NCBI GenBank assembly: GCA_026168455.1
Contig: CM047431.1
Span: 19,456,502 to 19,520,501 of the forward strand
Direction: 5' to 3'
DNA: 64,000 nucleotides
Source: Theocolax elegans
Lineage: Eukaryota; Arthropoda; Insecta; Hymenoptera; Cerocephalidae
Within the stretch, counting starts at the first letter, position 1. Each line of letters starts with the position of its first letter. This document shows, piece by piece, positions 30,652 through 41,381 of this stretch. The notes below the pieces were generated by a model, which saw only the letters and a program-made list of their open reading frames with translations, made no database searches and was not told the origin of the DNA. The position numbers and the translations under genes are program-made.

Positions 30652-31514
30652 GCGAGGTCTTGGCTTTGGCCTCGCAGTCCACTGCTTTGTGGCCCTCTTG
30701 GCCGCACCGATAGCATTGCGCTGACCGGTCGACTGCGCTCTTGCACTCCCTCGCGATGTGTCCCGATTCGTGGCATCGGTAGCAGCGCGAGGATACCTCT
30801 CGCAGTCGAACTCTGCAATTGACCCATCCGATCCGGAGCTTCCCGTCTTGCAGCAGTTTTTTGGCTGCTACTGCCGGAAGCTGGATGGTCGCAGCTACGG
30901 TGCCACTGTAGGATCCCCTGGTTTTAATATTATCCGGGGATACCACATTTGGTCCGATCTTTGCCGCAATCGCTGCGGCCACCTCCGTTGTTGTCGTGGA
31001 CTCGTCCATGTCCCTGATGGTGATGGACACTTTGTGAGTCAGCAGCTGGACCTCTGCTGACCCACTCAGGGTGGACGAGACCACTGTCCTCAGCTCCGCC
31101 GTTTCCGTTCCGGGTCGCCCCAGTTCGAGGAGGAGCTCTCCAGCCCTGGTGCGCCTGATACGCGTGACCCGTTCTCCTAGTGCCTTTAGCTCCGGTGCAG
31201 CCTTGACCTTCCGGAGAATGTCAGCGTAGGAAGAGCCCCCACTAGGTGTCTTGATCTTGATGGCATCTGGGCGTGGGGGTCTTACTCCGGCCTTAGGCTC
31301 TGCCGTGCCTTTGGCCGGTTTGCTGGCACGTTTCTGCTGTTCATGCTGCTTCGGCTGGCTGTTCTTCATCTTCTTCTTCTTCTTGCCCTTCTTCACTACT
31401 GTGACCCAGTCAGGGACTTTCGACTGGTTCCCACTCGTCTTAGGAACGGATGGCGAAGCATCTGCTGGCCCATTTTTGTTAGTGGGCTGCTTCGACCCCT
31501 TCTTCCTTTTCTCC

Positions 31515-31515
<1 letters not shown>
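30620..31515 (-). CDS. R1-clade ORF1 (gag-like), 5' truncated
   Basis: Open from the element's 5' edge; first ATG is only at about residue 10 of the 258-residue reading that begins 31396 (31396 itself is GTG). Upstream in the same frame it reads PDWVTVVKKGKKKK, normal inner ORF1 text, so the true N-terminus is missing. Basic start, central RRM-like region, then two zinc knuckles CYRCHESGHIAREC and CYRCGQEGHKAVDC. Binds element RNA. Ends at 30620 inside the ORF2 start region. Confidence 0.85.
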
Positions 31516-31590
<75 letters not shown>

Positions 31591-31592
31591 TG
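31516..31592. repeat. (TG)n microsatellite, copy A
   Basis: About 38 TG units with one TGTATG break near the end. Target tract of the R1-clade insertion; 17 bp longer than its counterpart at 33403-33462. Confidence 0.9.
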
Positions 31593-31764
31593 TAAAATCG
31601 TAAAATTTGTTTGCGAAATTATACAAAAATTATTTAGTAGCTATTTTACTTTATGTGTAAAAAACTAAAAAAGTAAGAACATACTGTCAGTGCATAATTC
31701 ACAACCTCGCTTTAGTTGACCTGATTGAAATAAGATCATTCATCCGTCAGCTACTTAGTACATA

Positions 31765-32526
31765 ATGCCTGATTATACCTCCAATGAAATAGTAGATATT
31801 ATTCTTGCGCTTGGAGAATGCCATGGTAATTATGCTCAAGCAGCAAGAATATACCATAATCGTTTTCCTAATAGAAGACACCCAAATGCTCGTACCATTG
31901 CGAGACTTGTAGAGCGTCAACGACAACAACCACTTGGTCCGCGAGAAAGACGGAGAAATAATGTACCAGAAAGGGATCATCCACATGTGCTTGCAGTATT
32001 AGGTTTGGTAGCAATTGAGCCCCACATTAGTACTCGAGCAATTGCAAGACAATTAGGTATTCCAAAATCCACGGTGCACCGAATTACTGATTGTTCCCAG
32101 ATTCACTCCTTACCACGTAACATTAACACAAGAGTTACTTGCTGGGGACTTTGAACGAAGGCGCCAGTTTTGTGCGTGGGCACAAGTGATAATACAAGGA
32201 GATCCAAAATTTTTTAATTACGTCCTATTTCAGTGATGAAGCTACTCTCATAATAATGGTCAACTTAACAGGCCACAATTGCCATTACTGGTCTGTCGAA
32301 AATCCACATTGCTTCAACAAGTGAATCATCAGCAACGTTGGAGTTTGACCGTGTGGTGCGGTATTATCAAATAGAACTTAATTGGTCTCCACCCCCCCCT
32401 TTTTCTTCGAAAGCATGTAAATCGGCCACAACCTATTACGGTTTTTGAGAAATTGGATTTACCGGTCGTACTTGAAAATGTGGATCTGCCACACAAGACA
32501 AGCATGTGGATTTCAGCACGATGGTG
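31765..32526 (+). pseudogene. DD41D transposase, truncated copy A
   Basis: Same start and first ~105 residues as the complete copy at 33634, then an extra T (GAATTACTG) shifts the frame after STVHRI, and further indels follow. It stops inside the FQHDGAP motif and joins directly to ORF1 sequence of the retrotransposon. Probably not a biological gene copy. Confidence 0.8.
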
Positions 32527-33283
32527 CTCCTTCCTCATGCGAGGTCTTGGCTTTGGCCTCGCAGTCCACTGCTTTGTGGCCCTCTTGGCCGCACCGATAG
32601 CATTGCGCTGACCGGTCGACTGCGCTCTTGCACTCCCTCGCGATGTGTCCCGATTCGTGGCATCGGTAGCAGCGCGAGGATACCTCTCGCAGTCGAACTC
32701 TGCAATTGACCCATCCGATCCGGAGCTTCCCGTCTTGCAGCAGTTTTTTGGCTGCTACTGCCGGAAGCTGGATGGTCGCAGCTACGGTGCCACTGTAGGA
32801 TCCCCTGGTTTTAATATTATCCGGGGATACCACATTTGGTCCGATCTTTGCCGCAATCGCTGCGGCCACCTCCGTTGTTGTCGTGGACTCGTCCATGTCC
32901 CTGATGGTGATGGACACTTTGTGAGTCAGCAGCTGGACCTCTGCTGACCCACTCAGGGTGGACGAGACCACTGTCCTCAGCTCCGCCGTTTCCGTTCCGG
33001 GTCGCCCCAGTTCGAGGAGGAGCTCTCCAGCCCTGGTGCGCCTGATACGCGTGACCCGTTCTCCTAGTGCCTTTAGCTCCGGTGCAGCCTTGACCTTCCG
33101 GAGAATGTCAGCGTAGGAAGAGCCCCCACTAGGTGTCTTGATCTTGATGGCATCTGGGCGTGGGGGTCTTACTCCGGCCTTAGGCTCTGCCGTGCCTTTG
33201 GCCGGTTTGCTGGCACGTTTCTGCTGTTCATGCTGCTTCGGCTGGCTGTTCTTCATCTTCTTCTTCTTCTTGCCCTTCTTCAC
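32513..33283 (-). pseudogene. R1-clade ORF1, duplicated copy
   Basis: Identical in protein to the ORF1 at 30620-31396 up to SHEEGA, then diverges at the duplication junction; ORF2 is absent here. Contains both zinc knuckles. Not an independent insertion because the flanks are duplicated with it. Confidence 0.8.
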
Positions 33284-33401
33284 TACTGTGACCCAGTCAG
33301 GGACTTTCGACTGGTTCCCACTCGTCTTAGGAACGGATGGCGAAGCATCTGCTGGCCCATTTTTGTTAGTGGGCTGCTTCGACCCCTTCTTCCTTTTCTC
33401 C

Positions 33402-33402
<1 letters not shown>

Positions 33403-33459
<57 letters not shown>

Positions 33460-33462
33460 TGT
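33403..33462. repeat. (TG)n microsatellite, copy B
   Basis: Counterpart of 31516-31592, shorter. Confidence 0.9.
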
Positions 33463-33633
33463 AAAATCGTAAAATTTGTTTGCGAAATTATACAAAAATT
33501 ATTTAGTAGCTATTTTACTTTATGTGTAAAAAACTAAAAAAGTAAGAACATACTGTCAGTGCATAATTCACAACCTCGCTTTAGTTGACCTGATTGAAAT
33601 AAGATCATTCATCCGTCAGCTACTTAGTACATA

Positions 33634-34659
33634 ATGCCTGATTATACCTCCAATGAAATAGTAGATATTATTCTTGCGCTTGGAGAATGCCATGGTAATT
33701 ATGCTCAAGCAGCAAGAATATACCATAATCGTTTTCCTAATAGAAGACACCCAAATGCTCGTACCATTGCGAGACTTGTAGAGCGTCAACGACAACAACC
33801 ACTTGGTCCGCGAGAAAGACGGAGAAATAATGTACCAGAAAGGGATCATCCACATGTGCTTGCAGTATTAGGTTTGGTAGCAATTGAGCCCCACATTAGT
33901 ACTCGAGCAATTGCAAGACAATTAGGTATTCCAAAATCCACGGTGCACCGAATACTGATTGTTCCCAGATTCCATCCTTACCACGTAACATTAACACAAG
34001 AGTTACTTGCTGGGGACTTTGAACGAAGGCGCCAGTTTTGTGCGTGGGCACAAGTGATAATACAAGGAGATCCAAAATTTTTTAATTACGTCCTATTTAG
34101 TGATGAAGCTACTTTTCATAATACTGGTCAACTTAACAGGCACAATTGCCATTACTGGTCTGTCGAAAATCCACATTGGCTTCAACAAGTGAATCATCAG
34201 CAACGTTGGAGTTTGACCGTGTGGTGCGGTATTATAAATAGAAACTTAATTGGTCCGTTTTTCTTCGAAAGACATGTAAATCGCCACAACTATTTACGGT
34301 TTTTGAGAAATGATTTACCGGTCTTACTTGAAAATGTGGATCTGCACACAAGACAACGCATGTGGTTTCAGCACGATGGTGCACCTGCACATTTTGCCAG
34401 AATAGCTCGTGACTATCTGAACGTCAGATTCACTAATCGATGGATAGGACGTGGTGGATTTGAAGAATGGTGTCCGAGATCTTCAGATTTGACCAGCTTG
34501 GATTTCTTTTTGTGGGGTTATCTGAAAAATATTGTCTACACTGAAATACCAACTACAAGAGAAAATATGATGGACCGCATAATAATTGCATGTTGCAAGA
34601 TTCTAAGAATTGCTCTTCTAGCCACCATTAGAAGTTTTCAAAATCGATTTCAGGTATGA
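33634..34659 (+). CDS. Tc1/mariner DD41D transposase
   Basis: 341 residues. N-terminal DUF4817-like helix-turn-helix (NEIVDIILALGECHGN, FPNRRHPNARTIARL), a second HTH (ISTRAIARQLGIPKSTVHRI), then the DDE domain with FSDEATF (Asp157), FQHDGAPAHF (Asp248) and DLTSLDFFLWG (Asp290): 41 residues between the last two, i.e. DD41D as in rosa/VISITOR-type elements. Two family prolines in that last motif are Ser here. The TGA at 34657-34659 seems premature: the same frame continues LDNNGQLFEHLI to a TGA 13 codons later, the usual C-terminus of this family. Cuts and pastes the element at TA. Confidence 0.88.
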   Translation: MPDYTSNEIVDIILALGECHGNYAQAARIYHNRFPNRRHPNARTIARLVERQRQQPLGPRERRRNNVPERDHPHVLAVLGLVAIEPHISTRAIARQLGIPKSTVHRILIVPRFHPYHVTLTQELLAGDFERRRQFCAWAQVIIQGDPKFFNYVLFSDEATFHNTGQLNRHNCHYWSVENPHWLQQVNHQQRWSLTVWCGIINRNLIGPFFFERHVNRHNYLRFLRNDLPVLLENVDLHTRQRMWFQHDGAPAHFARIARDYLNVRFTNRWIGRGGFEEWCPRSSDLTSLDFFLWGYLKNIVYTEIPTTRENMMDRIIIACCKILRIALLATIRSFQNRFQV

Positions 34660-34761
34660 CTTGATAATAACGGGCAGTTGTTTGAACATCTTATTTGATG
34701 AATTTCCTGATCAAGCGTCTTTAAAATCAGATTAGATAACTTACCCTTAGAAGAACTATCG

Positions 34762-34849
34762 CCTTGCCTTGAGTGTCTGGGATAACCACACCTTGCCTTA
34801 AGTGGCTGGGACAACTATTGCCTTGCCTTGAGTGACTGGGACAACTATA
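34762..34849. repeat. Three tandem ~29-bp repeats
   Basis: CCTTGCCTTGAGTGNCTGGG-type units at 34762, 34791 and 34821, between transposase and right TIR. Confidence 0.8.
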
Positions 34850-34854
34850 CGCCG

Positions 34855-34879
34855 ATACACACACACACACACACACACA
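34855..34879. repeat. (AC)n microsatellite
   Basis: Inner edge of the right TIR; mirror of the (TG)n at the left TIR, so the microsatellite is part of the TIR structure. Confidence 0.9.
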
Positions 34880-35373
34880 TATGGATTAGAAACTCGCCAC
34901 GTCTACGTCGTTAATCCTGGGTAAGGCTGAGAGCGAGTGATGGTCGAGATCTTAAAATTCCTAACATGACCTTGACCTTTGTACTTGAGGTGACGGTCAA
35001 GGATACCGTCAGTTGGCTTTCTTGCAACCCTACAGCTCCTGCAACTCAATATTTTTATAGGGTTGGCTTTTTTCGTAAGGTCTGTACGCGTTTACTGTTT
35101 TGATCCTGACCATGACCTTGACCATAACCTTGGCCAAGATCATACTGAACGTAAAATTTCCCGCCCTTTCCATTTCCGAGGTCAAAAGTAGTGATTCCTA
35201 TTTGAAAAAAACATTTTGTCCTTCAAATGACCTTAACCCGTGACCTCAGGTTATGGTTCATATCACCGTCAGTTGGCCCCTTAAAAACCCTACAACTTTT
35301 GTATAGAAAGTTTTTTTCTATCTCCAATATTTTTTGAGATATTCTCATCCGTTATTTAAAATGGGACACCCTG
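34880..35373. repeat. DD41D element right TIR
   Basis: Inverted copy of the left TIR with small differences, ending GGGACACCCTG before TA at 35374. Confidence 0.8.
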
Positions 35374-35589
35374 TATATATCTATACATACACACTTATAT
35401 ATATCTATATATATTTGGGTACTTAAGGTATATTCTTTTCGGCTATCTATACGCTTGTAATATTCGTAAAGGCAATCCTGATATTTTACGGTATTTCAAT
35501 TACTGAACCAACCGTTTTCTTTTACAAGAATTATTATTTGGAACTGTAATTTAGTAATAAATATTCTTCTTTGCATTGCATTTTATTTG

Positions 35590-36215
35590 CAATATTTATT
35601 GTTTGAATTGCAATTTATTGACAATAATTCATGTTTTCAAGTTTTTGAAAATAACGCTCCTCGAGGATCGTACAGAGTAAGCAGTGATTCCAATAGTAGA
35701 ATAAATTTTATAAGTGTAATTGATTCAAAGCAGGTATCTATTCTATCCTCAGCCGTTGGCGTAACTCCCATGAAAGCTGTGAAACGATTTTCACGCAACG
35801 TACGTCAAAGAACCGAAATTCCATTACCTTCAGCTTTTTCTATTTATAATAGAAATATGGGAGGAGTAGACTTGCACGACTTCAGGTGTAAAAAAGTTGC
35901 TCCAAGTATGAAATTGAAGAAATGAACCTGGCCAATTTTAGTTAGAGTTTTAAAATCTTCTATCACAAATGCAATAATACTTTGGAATCTTTGTAACAGC
36001 GATGACCTCAAAATGCGTTTGAGAGACTTGCGCAAAGAAGTATGCAGAGTATACTTATCGAAGAGTTCAGATTTGAGTTCCCATAAGCATGAATCAAGAA
36101 TAAGATCATCCTGCACTCATAGAAGCTGTAAACAATGAACCACCAGATTTTGCATTGATTGCAATAGATATATTTGTCTTACTTGTTTTCCTCAAATACA
36201 TTAAACATTCACAAA
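35590..36215 (+). pseudogene. piggyBac-type transposase, C-terminal fragment
   Basis: The open part 35587-35925 reads NAPRGSYRVSSDSN, SKQVSILSSAVG, then IPLPSAFSIYNRNMGGVDLH, the end of the DDE domain in piggyBac transposases. After TGA at 35923-35925 the same frame continues TWPILVRVLKSSITNAI, and a Cys-rich end (CIDCNRYICLTCF, about 36150-36190) follows, like the C-terminal zinc finger. The N-terminal two-thirds is missing. It adjoins the right piggyBac-like end at 36680-37029. Confidence 0.75.
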
Positions 36216-36679
36216 ATTTCAATCACCGTTTAGCTTCATTTTATAAATTTAAGTAAATATAAAAAAAATAAAAATACGAAAAAAACATAAAATCATTAAA
36301 AACTAAAAAGATCATAAAATACAAAAAAACAAAAAAAACAAAAAGACTGTCTACATACGTCGACCTCCACGTTGGTGATAGTTGGGAAACGTAGACTAGG
36401 TTTACGGCTAACAGACGTTAAATGGAAGATTTAAAAAAATTATCAAGAATAAAAATGTTTAGAATCAGCTGAAGAATGTGTATGAATTTTTTCAGATTTT
36501 TTTGAGCAAATTTATGATTTTCCGAAAATTGTTGGTTTGCAAAATGAAAAAAATGATCAAAACGTTTCGAAAAAATTCACATGTATTGTTCAGCTAATTC
36601 TAAGAACTTTTTATTCTTGAAAATTTTTCTATAAAATGTTAAGTTTCAAAGAAAAAAATCAAGAACTTTTTCATCGGAA
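36216..36679. other. piggyBac-like element 3' non-coding region
   Basis: AT-rich with poly-A stretches, no gene. Short CpG island-like phrase near 36355-36420 unexplained. Confidence 0.35.
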
Positions 36680-37029
36680 TTTCGCAATAAAATGGCCATT
36701 TTGTAATGAAAAATTGATCAAATCAACTTTTGAACGACTCGTAAAGTTCAAACATTTATTCCACAGACTAAAAAGTTTAGAGAGTGCTGGCACACAGAAA
36801 ACCATTCTAAAATCGAGGACAAAAAAAAAATTTTTTCAAAAATTGCATTTTTTTGTAATTAAACTGAAGTTTAACAAAGTTAACAATATTTTTTTCATAT
36901 TTTATCATACCATCTGAAAGAGCAGATTTCAAGCTTTCAGAATATGGGTCTCCAGATGTTTTTAGCCGGAAATTGCATATGAGGCCGCGAAGAATGGTGG
37001 CACATTCATGCCATTAGGTAATTCTAGGG
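36680..37029. repeat. piggyBac-like element, right inverted end
   Basis: Inverted copy of 23076-23430, ending GGTAATTCTAGGG before TTAA (37030-37033). ORF 36636-36917 is a shadow. Confidence 0.7.
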
Positions 37030-37387
37030 TTAATATTTAAAAATATTTTTTTATTTTTACATATTTATAATTTTTTATTTTATTTAGTACTTAAAAATAT
37101 TTTTTTCTACTTTTACTTTTTACAATTAATATTGGAAGCATGATTAAATGTTATCTTTCAAATAATGTAGGTAAGCAATGTAGATAAAAGATAATAATAA
37201 TATAAGTTGTTTAAAAAAATCAAATGCTTTAGTAAATAATAAATTATGTTTTGTACATTTTAACCTAAGCTTGTTCTCTTTAATATTAATAATAATATAT
37301 CTATGTGTTTAAATAAAGAAAAGCAGTGTACGAAATTTTATTTCTGAGCAATAAGCATATTTTTAAAATTAAAACCATTTAACTTAA

Positions 37388-37626
37388 GCACTGTTCAGAC
37401 ATAAGACTTGGTACATGATCCCTCAGTGCATAATTCAAACTAATTTTTTACTTCAATTAAATTTTACATGAGCTATATGATTATCTTTTATATTTAAATT
37501 ATGGTTTTAGCATTTCCTGTTCTGAACAAAATACAGCTTCTGCTTTTTCAAACGTTACCACACTGTGCTAAATGTAATGAATAACATACTGAGGGATCAT
37601 ATACTAAATTGAATGCCTAAGCAGTA
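37388..37626. mobile_element. Small MITE-like inverted repeat
   Basis: Ends ACTGTTCAGACAT and its partner closing at GCAGT (37626), with the inner match ATGATCCCTCAGT / ACTGAGGGATCAT. About 240 bp; target duplication not resolved. Flanking 37034-37387 and 37627-38097 are AT-rich with nothing seen. Confidence 0.5.
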
Positions 37627-38097
37627 CACCGATATTAAGATGTGGAACTATGTGTTTATTTTTAAAATTAGAAACGCATTATTCCTTTTTAAATTTTTTC
37701 TAGGCACAATTGTTTTTTTAATATTTTGTAGTACATGAAAAACTGTTTAAATTTAAGAAACGAATTGTTTTCAAGAATATTCACCAAAAAATTCTTTTAT
37801 TTTGAACACTAATTAGCAACATTTTACTACAAAACTTTGGTTAAAATAATTGTACTTTGCCAAATTTTACCAATATATTTTTAATACAAATTTGCCACAA
37901 AAGTTGTAAATATTTAAGGGGATATTCCATACTCAATTTTTGTTGATTAATAAAAAAAAATAAAAGAGTATATGAAAAAATAAGAGATAAGATCAATCGA
38001 AGTTTTATTTCATTTAACTAGTTTTTGACGAACAATAAATTCTTTTACCATCTATAAGAGATAAGATGCCTTCGTTTATTAAAAGTCTAATTGTATG

Positions 38098-38240
38098 CTG
38101 AACTTTAGTTTAAAATATTATTGAGTTTTCGAGAAAAGTCTTACCAAAAATATCAAATCTTTCCACCTTGTTGAAGTCAGGTACTTGTTTTTGGTAAGAC
38201 TTTTCACAAGAACGCAATAATATTTCAGTTTAAAATTCAG
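38098..38240. mobile_element. Hairpin MITE-like unit
   Basis: TTTAGTTTAAAATATTATTG ... and its inverse, with inner arms AAAAGTCTTACCAAAAA / TTTTTGGTAAGACTTTT; ~55-bp arms around a ~35-bp loop. Confidence 0.55.
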
Positions 38241-38419
38241 GCAAATTCAGTTAGAATGATTGATAAAAATAGGTGCCTCTTCCCTTACTTTTTCTTGCAC
38301 TGTTTTATTTACAAATTTATTACCAGTTATTGCGTTTATCGATAAGGTAGGAAGGATAAATATTAATTCATGATACTCTCGGTAAGTTGAAAAATAAAGG
38401 AAATTTGGTAGAAGTTGAT

Positions 38420-39061
38420 AGAACGACCGGAAATATTGAATATCAAAAAAAGGCGACCACGCCACAATCGATTTTGATCTAGCACCGCTCAAAAGATCAC
38501 ATTTTTTGAGAGCTTTCGAATGGCGGTGGTTAGATTATTGGCCAAGACCGCTGTTGTAGGTTATGCCCTAAAATACATGGAAATTAGTGATTTTATGAGG
38601 TTTACGAGACATAACTTACACCAGCAGTCTTGGCCAATAATCTAACCGCCGCCATTCAAAAGCTCTCGAAAAATGTGATCTTTTGAGCGGTGTTAGATCA
38701 AAATCAATTGTGGGGTGGTCGCCTTTTTTTGATATTCAATATTTCCGGTCGTTCAATCTCTTCGAGATTTCAAAATTAAGAATTGTAACCCAGGTAGTTA
38801 AGTCCACAAGATTATTTTGAACAAAAGTTGTTTGTAATGTTTTTTCAAAAAAATTAATAGATTTTAAGATAAATGGCTTTAAAAATAGAAATTTTTCTAA
38901 AAAATTGAAAAATTTCCATTTTTCATGGTGGAATAACTCTTAGGCAAATTATTTTTAACACCTAAAATTTTTTTCCTATCTTCTGGAAGATATTTCAAGC
39001 CTGTTCTCAAATTTTGGAGCGATTTGAAATTTTCATTGTACCACTTGACGTGAAATAGCCC
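38420..39061. mobile_element. Foldback element, copy 2 (left arm truncated)
   Basis: Same family as 24382-26844. The right arm is complete to GAAATAGCCC at 39061; the left arm starts only at GAACGACCGGAAATATTG. Followed by a long (TA)n tract. Confidence 0.8.
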
Positions 39062-39080
39062 ATATATTATAATATATATA

Positions 39081-39127
<47 letters not shown>
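39062..39127. repeat. (TA)n tract
   Basis: The first ~28 bp matches the TA spacer at 48451-48481 between foldback copies 3 and 4. Confidence 0.9.
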
Positions 39128-39133
<6 letters not shown>

Positions 39134-39444
39134 ATTCTTCCATACGGAGTTTTAGTGAAATTTTTTATCGTATATCTCATTGTGCATTAGCTATTAAATT
39201 AAAATTAGATTAAATTTAGAAAATTAAAATTTGATAGTTGATACACATTGAGATGTGTTTTAAATGAAAAAATCAGTTGTGACATGGTCGCTATTCATTC
39301 AATATCAATAACAACATGTAATTTGTGTGTTCTAAATTGTTAAATTAAAAATTCTGATGCAGATCGTTAGATTTAACAAAATATCTTCAAATGTTATATT
39401 TAATGTTAAATTATAAAAGTTAATAAAATTAAGTTAATATATAT
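39128..39444. other. AT-rich, no feature
   Basis: Nothing recognised; ends ATAT before the Gypsy LTR. Confidence 0.4.
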
Positions 39445-39646
39445 TGTAACGGTAAACGGTCCGCGCGAGACGAAAATTATACCGATCGCGTGAGTTTACC
39501 GTCGAAGACGCGTAAGGCGCATGTGCGAGCGCGTCCGATAGCCGGCGTGCACGACACACGGGCAGTATCGTCTCGCCGATGAGAGAGACCACAAGGAGCG
39601 ACCAAAAGGGCCCTGCAAAGTACCAACTCTCGTGTGACGAAAGCGA

Positions 39647-39682
<36 letters not shown>

Positions 39683-40549
39683 ATACGTGTAGCCGAGAGG
39701 ACGACGAAAGAGAGACGCGCGCCGTCCCCCAGGATCACCGACGAATACAAAGTAAGTCCTGGCCAGGCAGTACCGTATTTATCACCGCCAAAACGCGAGC
39801 GAAGATCGGCGACGGGATACACGCGGTATCCCGACGCGCAACCCATACGAGAGGTTAGCCGCTCTCGTCGCGACGCTCTCTCTCGCTCAATAGATCACGC
39901 GTACGGCAAACCGGAGTGCTTCACCCTCCGGCGTGATTACGATTGACGTAGATTTACTGCGAAGCCAGGTAACCCGTACCTGGCAAACCTAACCTCGTTC
40001 CCGAGTAGATCGAAACCGCGTGTCTCGACACGTATATGGCGGCGGGCGCACACACGCACTCGTAACCGTGTATTATATATTTTTATAGATTACGCGAATA
40101 GCTTTACTTGTTTTGAGCCAAGGTTTAATCTTGCCTTGGCCCACCCTATTGTACTATCTTTCACCTTTATTTTCTATTTAATAAATTAATTCGCTATCTT
40201 CAATTTCGAGTAATAATTAGTTGACCAGTGATCACTCCCTATCCTCGAAGGAGAATACCGCCATGCCCCGCGGGTGTCGTGCATTGCTTCGCACGACACA
40301 TATCTGAGGAGCCGAGCACGAGTATCGAGGAAGAATAAATGTGTACTGGGTAAGTGCATACATTGTACACAGGGCCAACAACGTCACTCGGAGCTTCAGG
40401 CTAGCTGCGGTCGTCCCGAAAGGTGATTTTACCGATTTGCCAGCTGTATGGTGAGACAGCTGATCACGGTATTGCGGTGATTTCCTGTGCATTGGATATA
40501 TGCACAGGACGAGTATAACCCTTCTAAAGTATAAACCGACCCTGTTACA
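39445..40549 (+). mobile_element. Gypsy element 5' LTR
   Basis: TGTAACGG...CCTGTTACA, 1105 bp with TGTAAC/GTTACA inverted ends. GC-rich and CpG-rich, with a (GA)n run at about 39649-39680 and AATAAA near 40181. PBS follows after two bases. Confidence 0.8.
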
Positions 40550-40551
40550 AC

Positions 40552-40562
40552 TGGCGCCCAAC
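40552..40562 (+). promoter_or_regulatory. Primer-binding site, Lys-tRNA type
   Basis: TGGCGCCCAAC, the usual start of a lysine-tRNA-complementary primer site in Ty3/Gypsy elements. Confidence 0.75.
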
Positions 40563-41381
40563 AAGTGAGTTTCCTTGGGATAGAGAAAATTATTGCAACT
40601 GAAACGTGTGTTTCCTCGGGATAGGAAACATCTGTTCAGTTGAATTTTCGACTTCGTACGTTGCTATACATATAAATCGCAACGAGTGGTTACGAGTACG
40701 TTGCGAGAACATAATTCTTGGAATTAACTCGAAATGATACTTATTATTTTCGAAATAAGACTTATTATTTTCGACTTAGATTAAATTTAAAATACGAATT
40801 AGATAAATTTGCCAACGTAATAGTTTATAACATATAAAAATTTTATAGACAAATTAAAGTTTTTCCCCAAACTGAAAATTTTTGTTCAAGTTTTCCAAAT
40901 CTTCCAAAACTTCCGAATTTTTCATCAAATTTTTTTTAAAATTTTCCAAAATTTTTCCAAAGTTTTTTAAATTTTTCAGAATTTTAAAATTTTTTCAAAA
41001 TTTTTGAATTTTCTCAAATTTTTTAGAAATTTTTAAATTTGCCAAATTTTTCAAAATTTCACATTTGCAAATTTTTTTGTAGGTTCACAAAATTTTTCGA
41101 ATTTCTTAGAATTCATAAATTTCTCCGAATTTTTCGAATTTATTTCGAAATTTTCGAAATTTCCTTTACATTTTTATTTTTTACCTTTATGCGGGGAAAG
41201 CTGGAAAATTCTTAAATTAAATAGTACGATTTCACAAAGCGAAAAATAAAGTGTGTGTGCGTGGTAAAATCATAGACATCGCGAGCGAGACCATATAGAA
41301 ATTGTAATTTCTCGTCATATATTTCTGCGTAGCACAATAGGCGAGAGAGAGACAATAGATTTGGTGTAAAGTGTACGCTAA
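40563..41381 (+). other. Gypsy leader, partly low complexity
   Basis: Non-coding leader. 40860-41170 is a run of degenerate TTTTCCAAA/AAATTTTT words. Confidence 0.5.

Larger units (their letters stand above)
27389..31515 (-). mobile_element. R1-clade non-LTR retrotransposon inserted in (TG)n
   Basis: On minus: 5' end at the (AC)n edge (31515), ORF1, ORF2, 185-bp 3' UTR and a 45-base poly(A) tail (T run 27389-27433). Both sides are (TG)n: TGTGTATGTGTGTG at 27377-27388 and a long (TG)n at 31516-31592, which shares the TGTATGTGTGTG word. This is what R1-clade elements of the Waldo/Mino type do (they target ACAY or AC repeats). 5' truncated within ORF1, since ORF1 stays open into the microsatellite without an ATG. 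Confidence 0.8.
30639..32526. repeat. Tandem duplication, unit A (partner 32527-34382)
   Basis: ORF1 part, (TG)n and the transposase start are repeated at a 1887-bp offset with essentially no differences in the ORF1 part. From about 32085 to 32526 unit A gathers many single-base insertions and deletions that unit B lacks. The junction lies at a shared GTGC (32525-32528). Confidence 0.85.
26868..35373 (+). mobile_element. Tc1/mariner (DD41D) element with ~500-bp TIRs
   Basis: Ends CAGGGTGTCCCATTTT at 26868 and inverse at 35373, each bordered by TA. TIRs 26868-27388 and 34880-35373 are inverted copies carrying many AGGTCA words (TCAAGGTCA at 27119 and 27265). The transposase is at 33634-34659. 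The 8.5-kb length is inflated by an R1-clade retrotransposon and by a tandem duplication of about 1.9 kb. Confidence 0.8.
23076..37029 (+). mobile_element. piggyBac-like element broken by nested insertions
   Basis: The left end CCCTAGAATTACC (23076) and the right end GGTAATTCTAGGG (37029) are inverted; the right is followed by TTAA, the left preceded by TTAG (one change from TTAA). About 350 bp at each side (23076-23430, 36680-37029) are inverted copies. A piggyBac transposase C-terminal fragment lies at 35590-36215. Everything between (foldback, LTR unit, DD41D element, R1 element) appears nested inside. The 5' part of the transposase is not visible. Confidence 0.65.

Noticed and set aside
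28001..30724. Long plus-strand ORFs (up to 278 residues) opposite the R1-clade ORF2
   Set aside because: Shadows of a GC-rich coding strand; no motifs.
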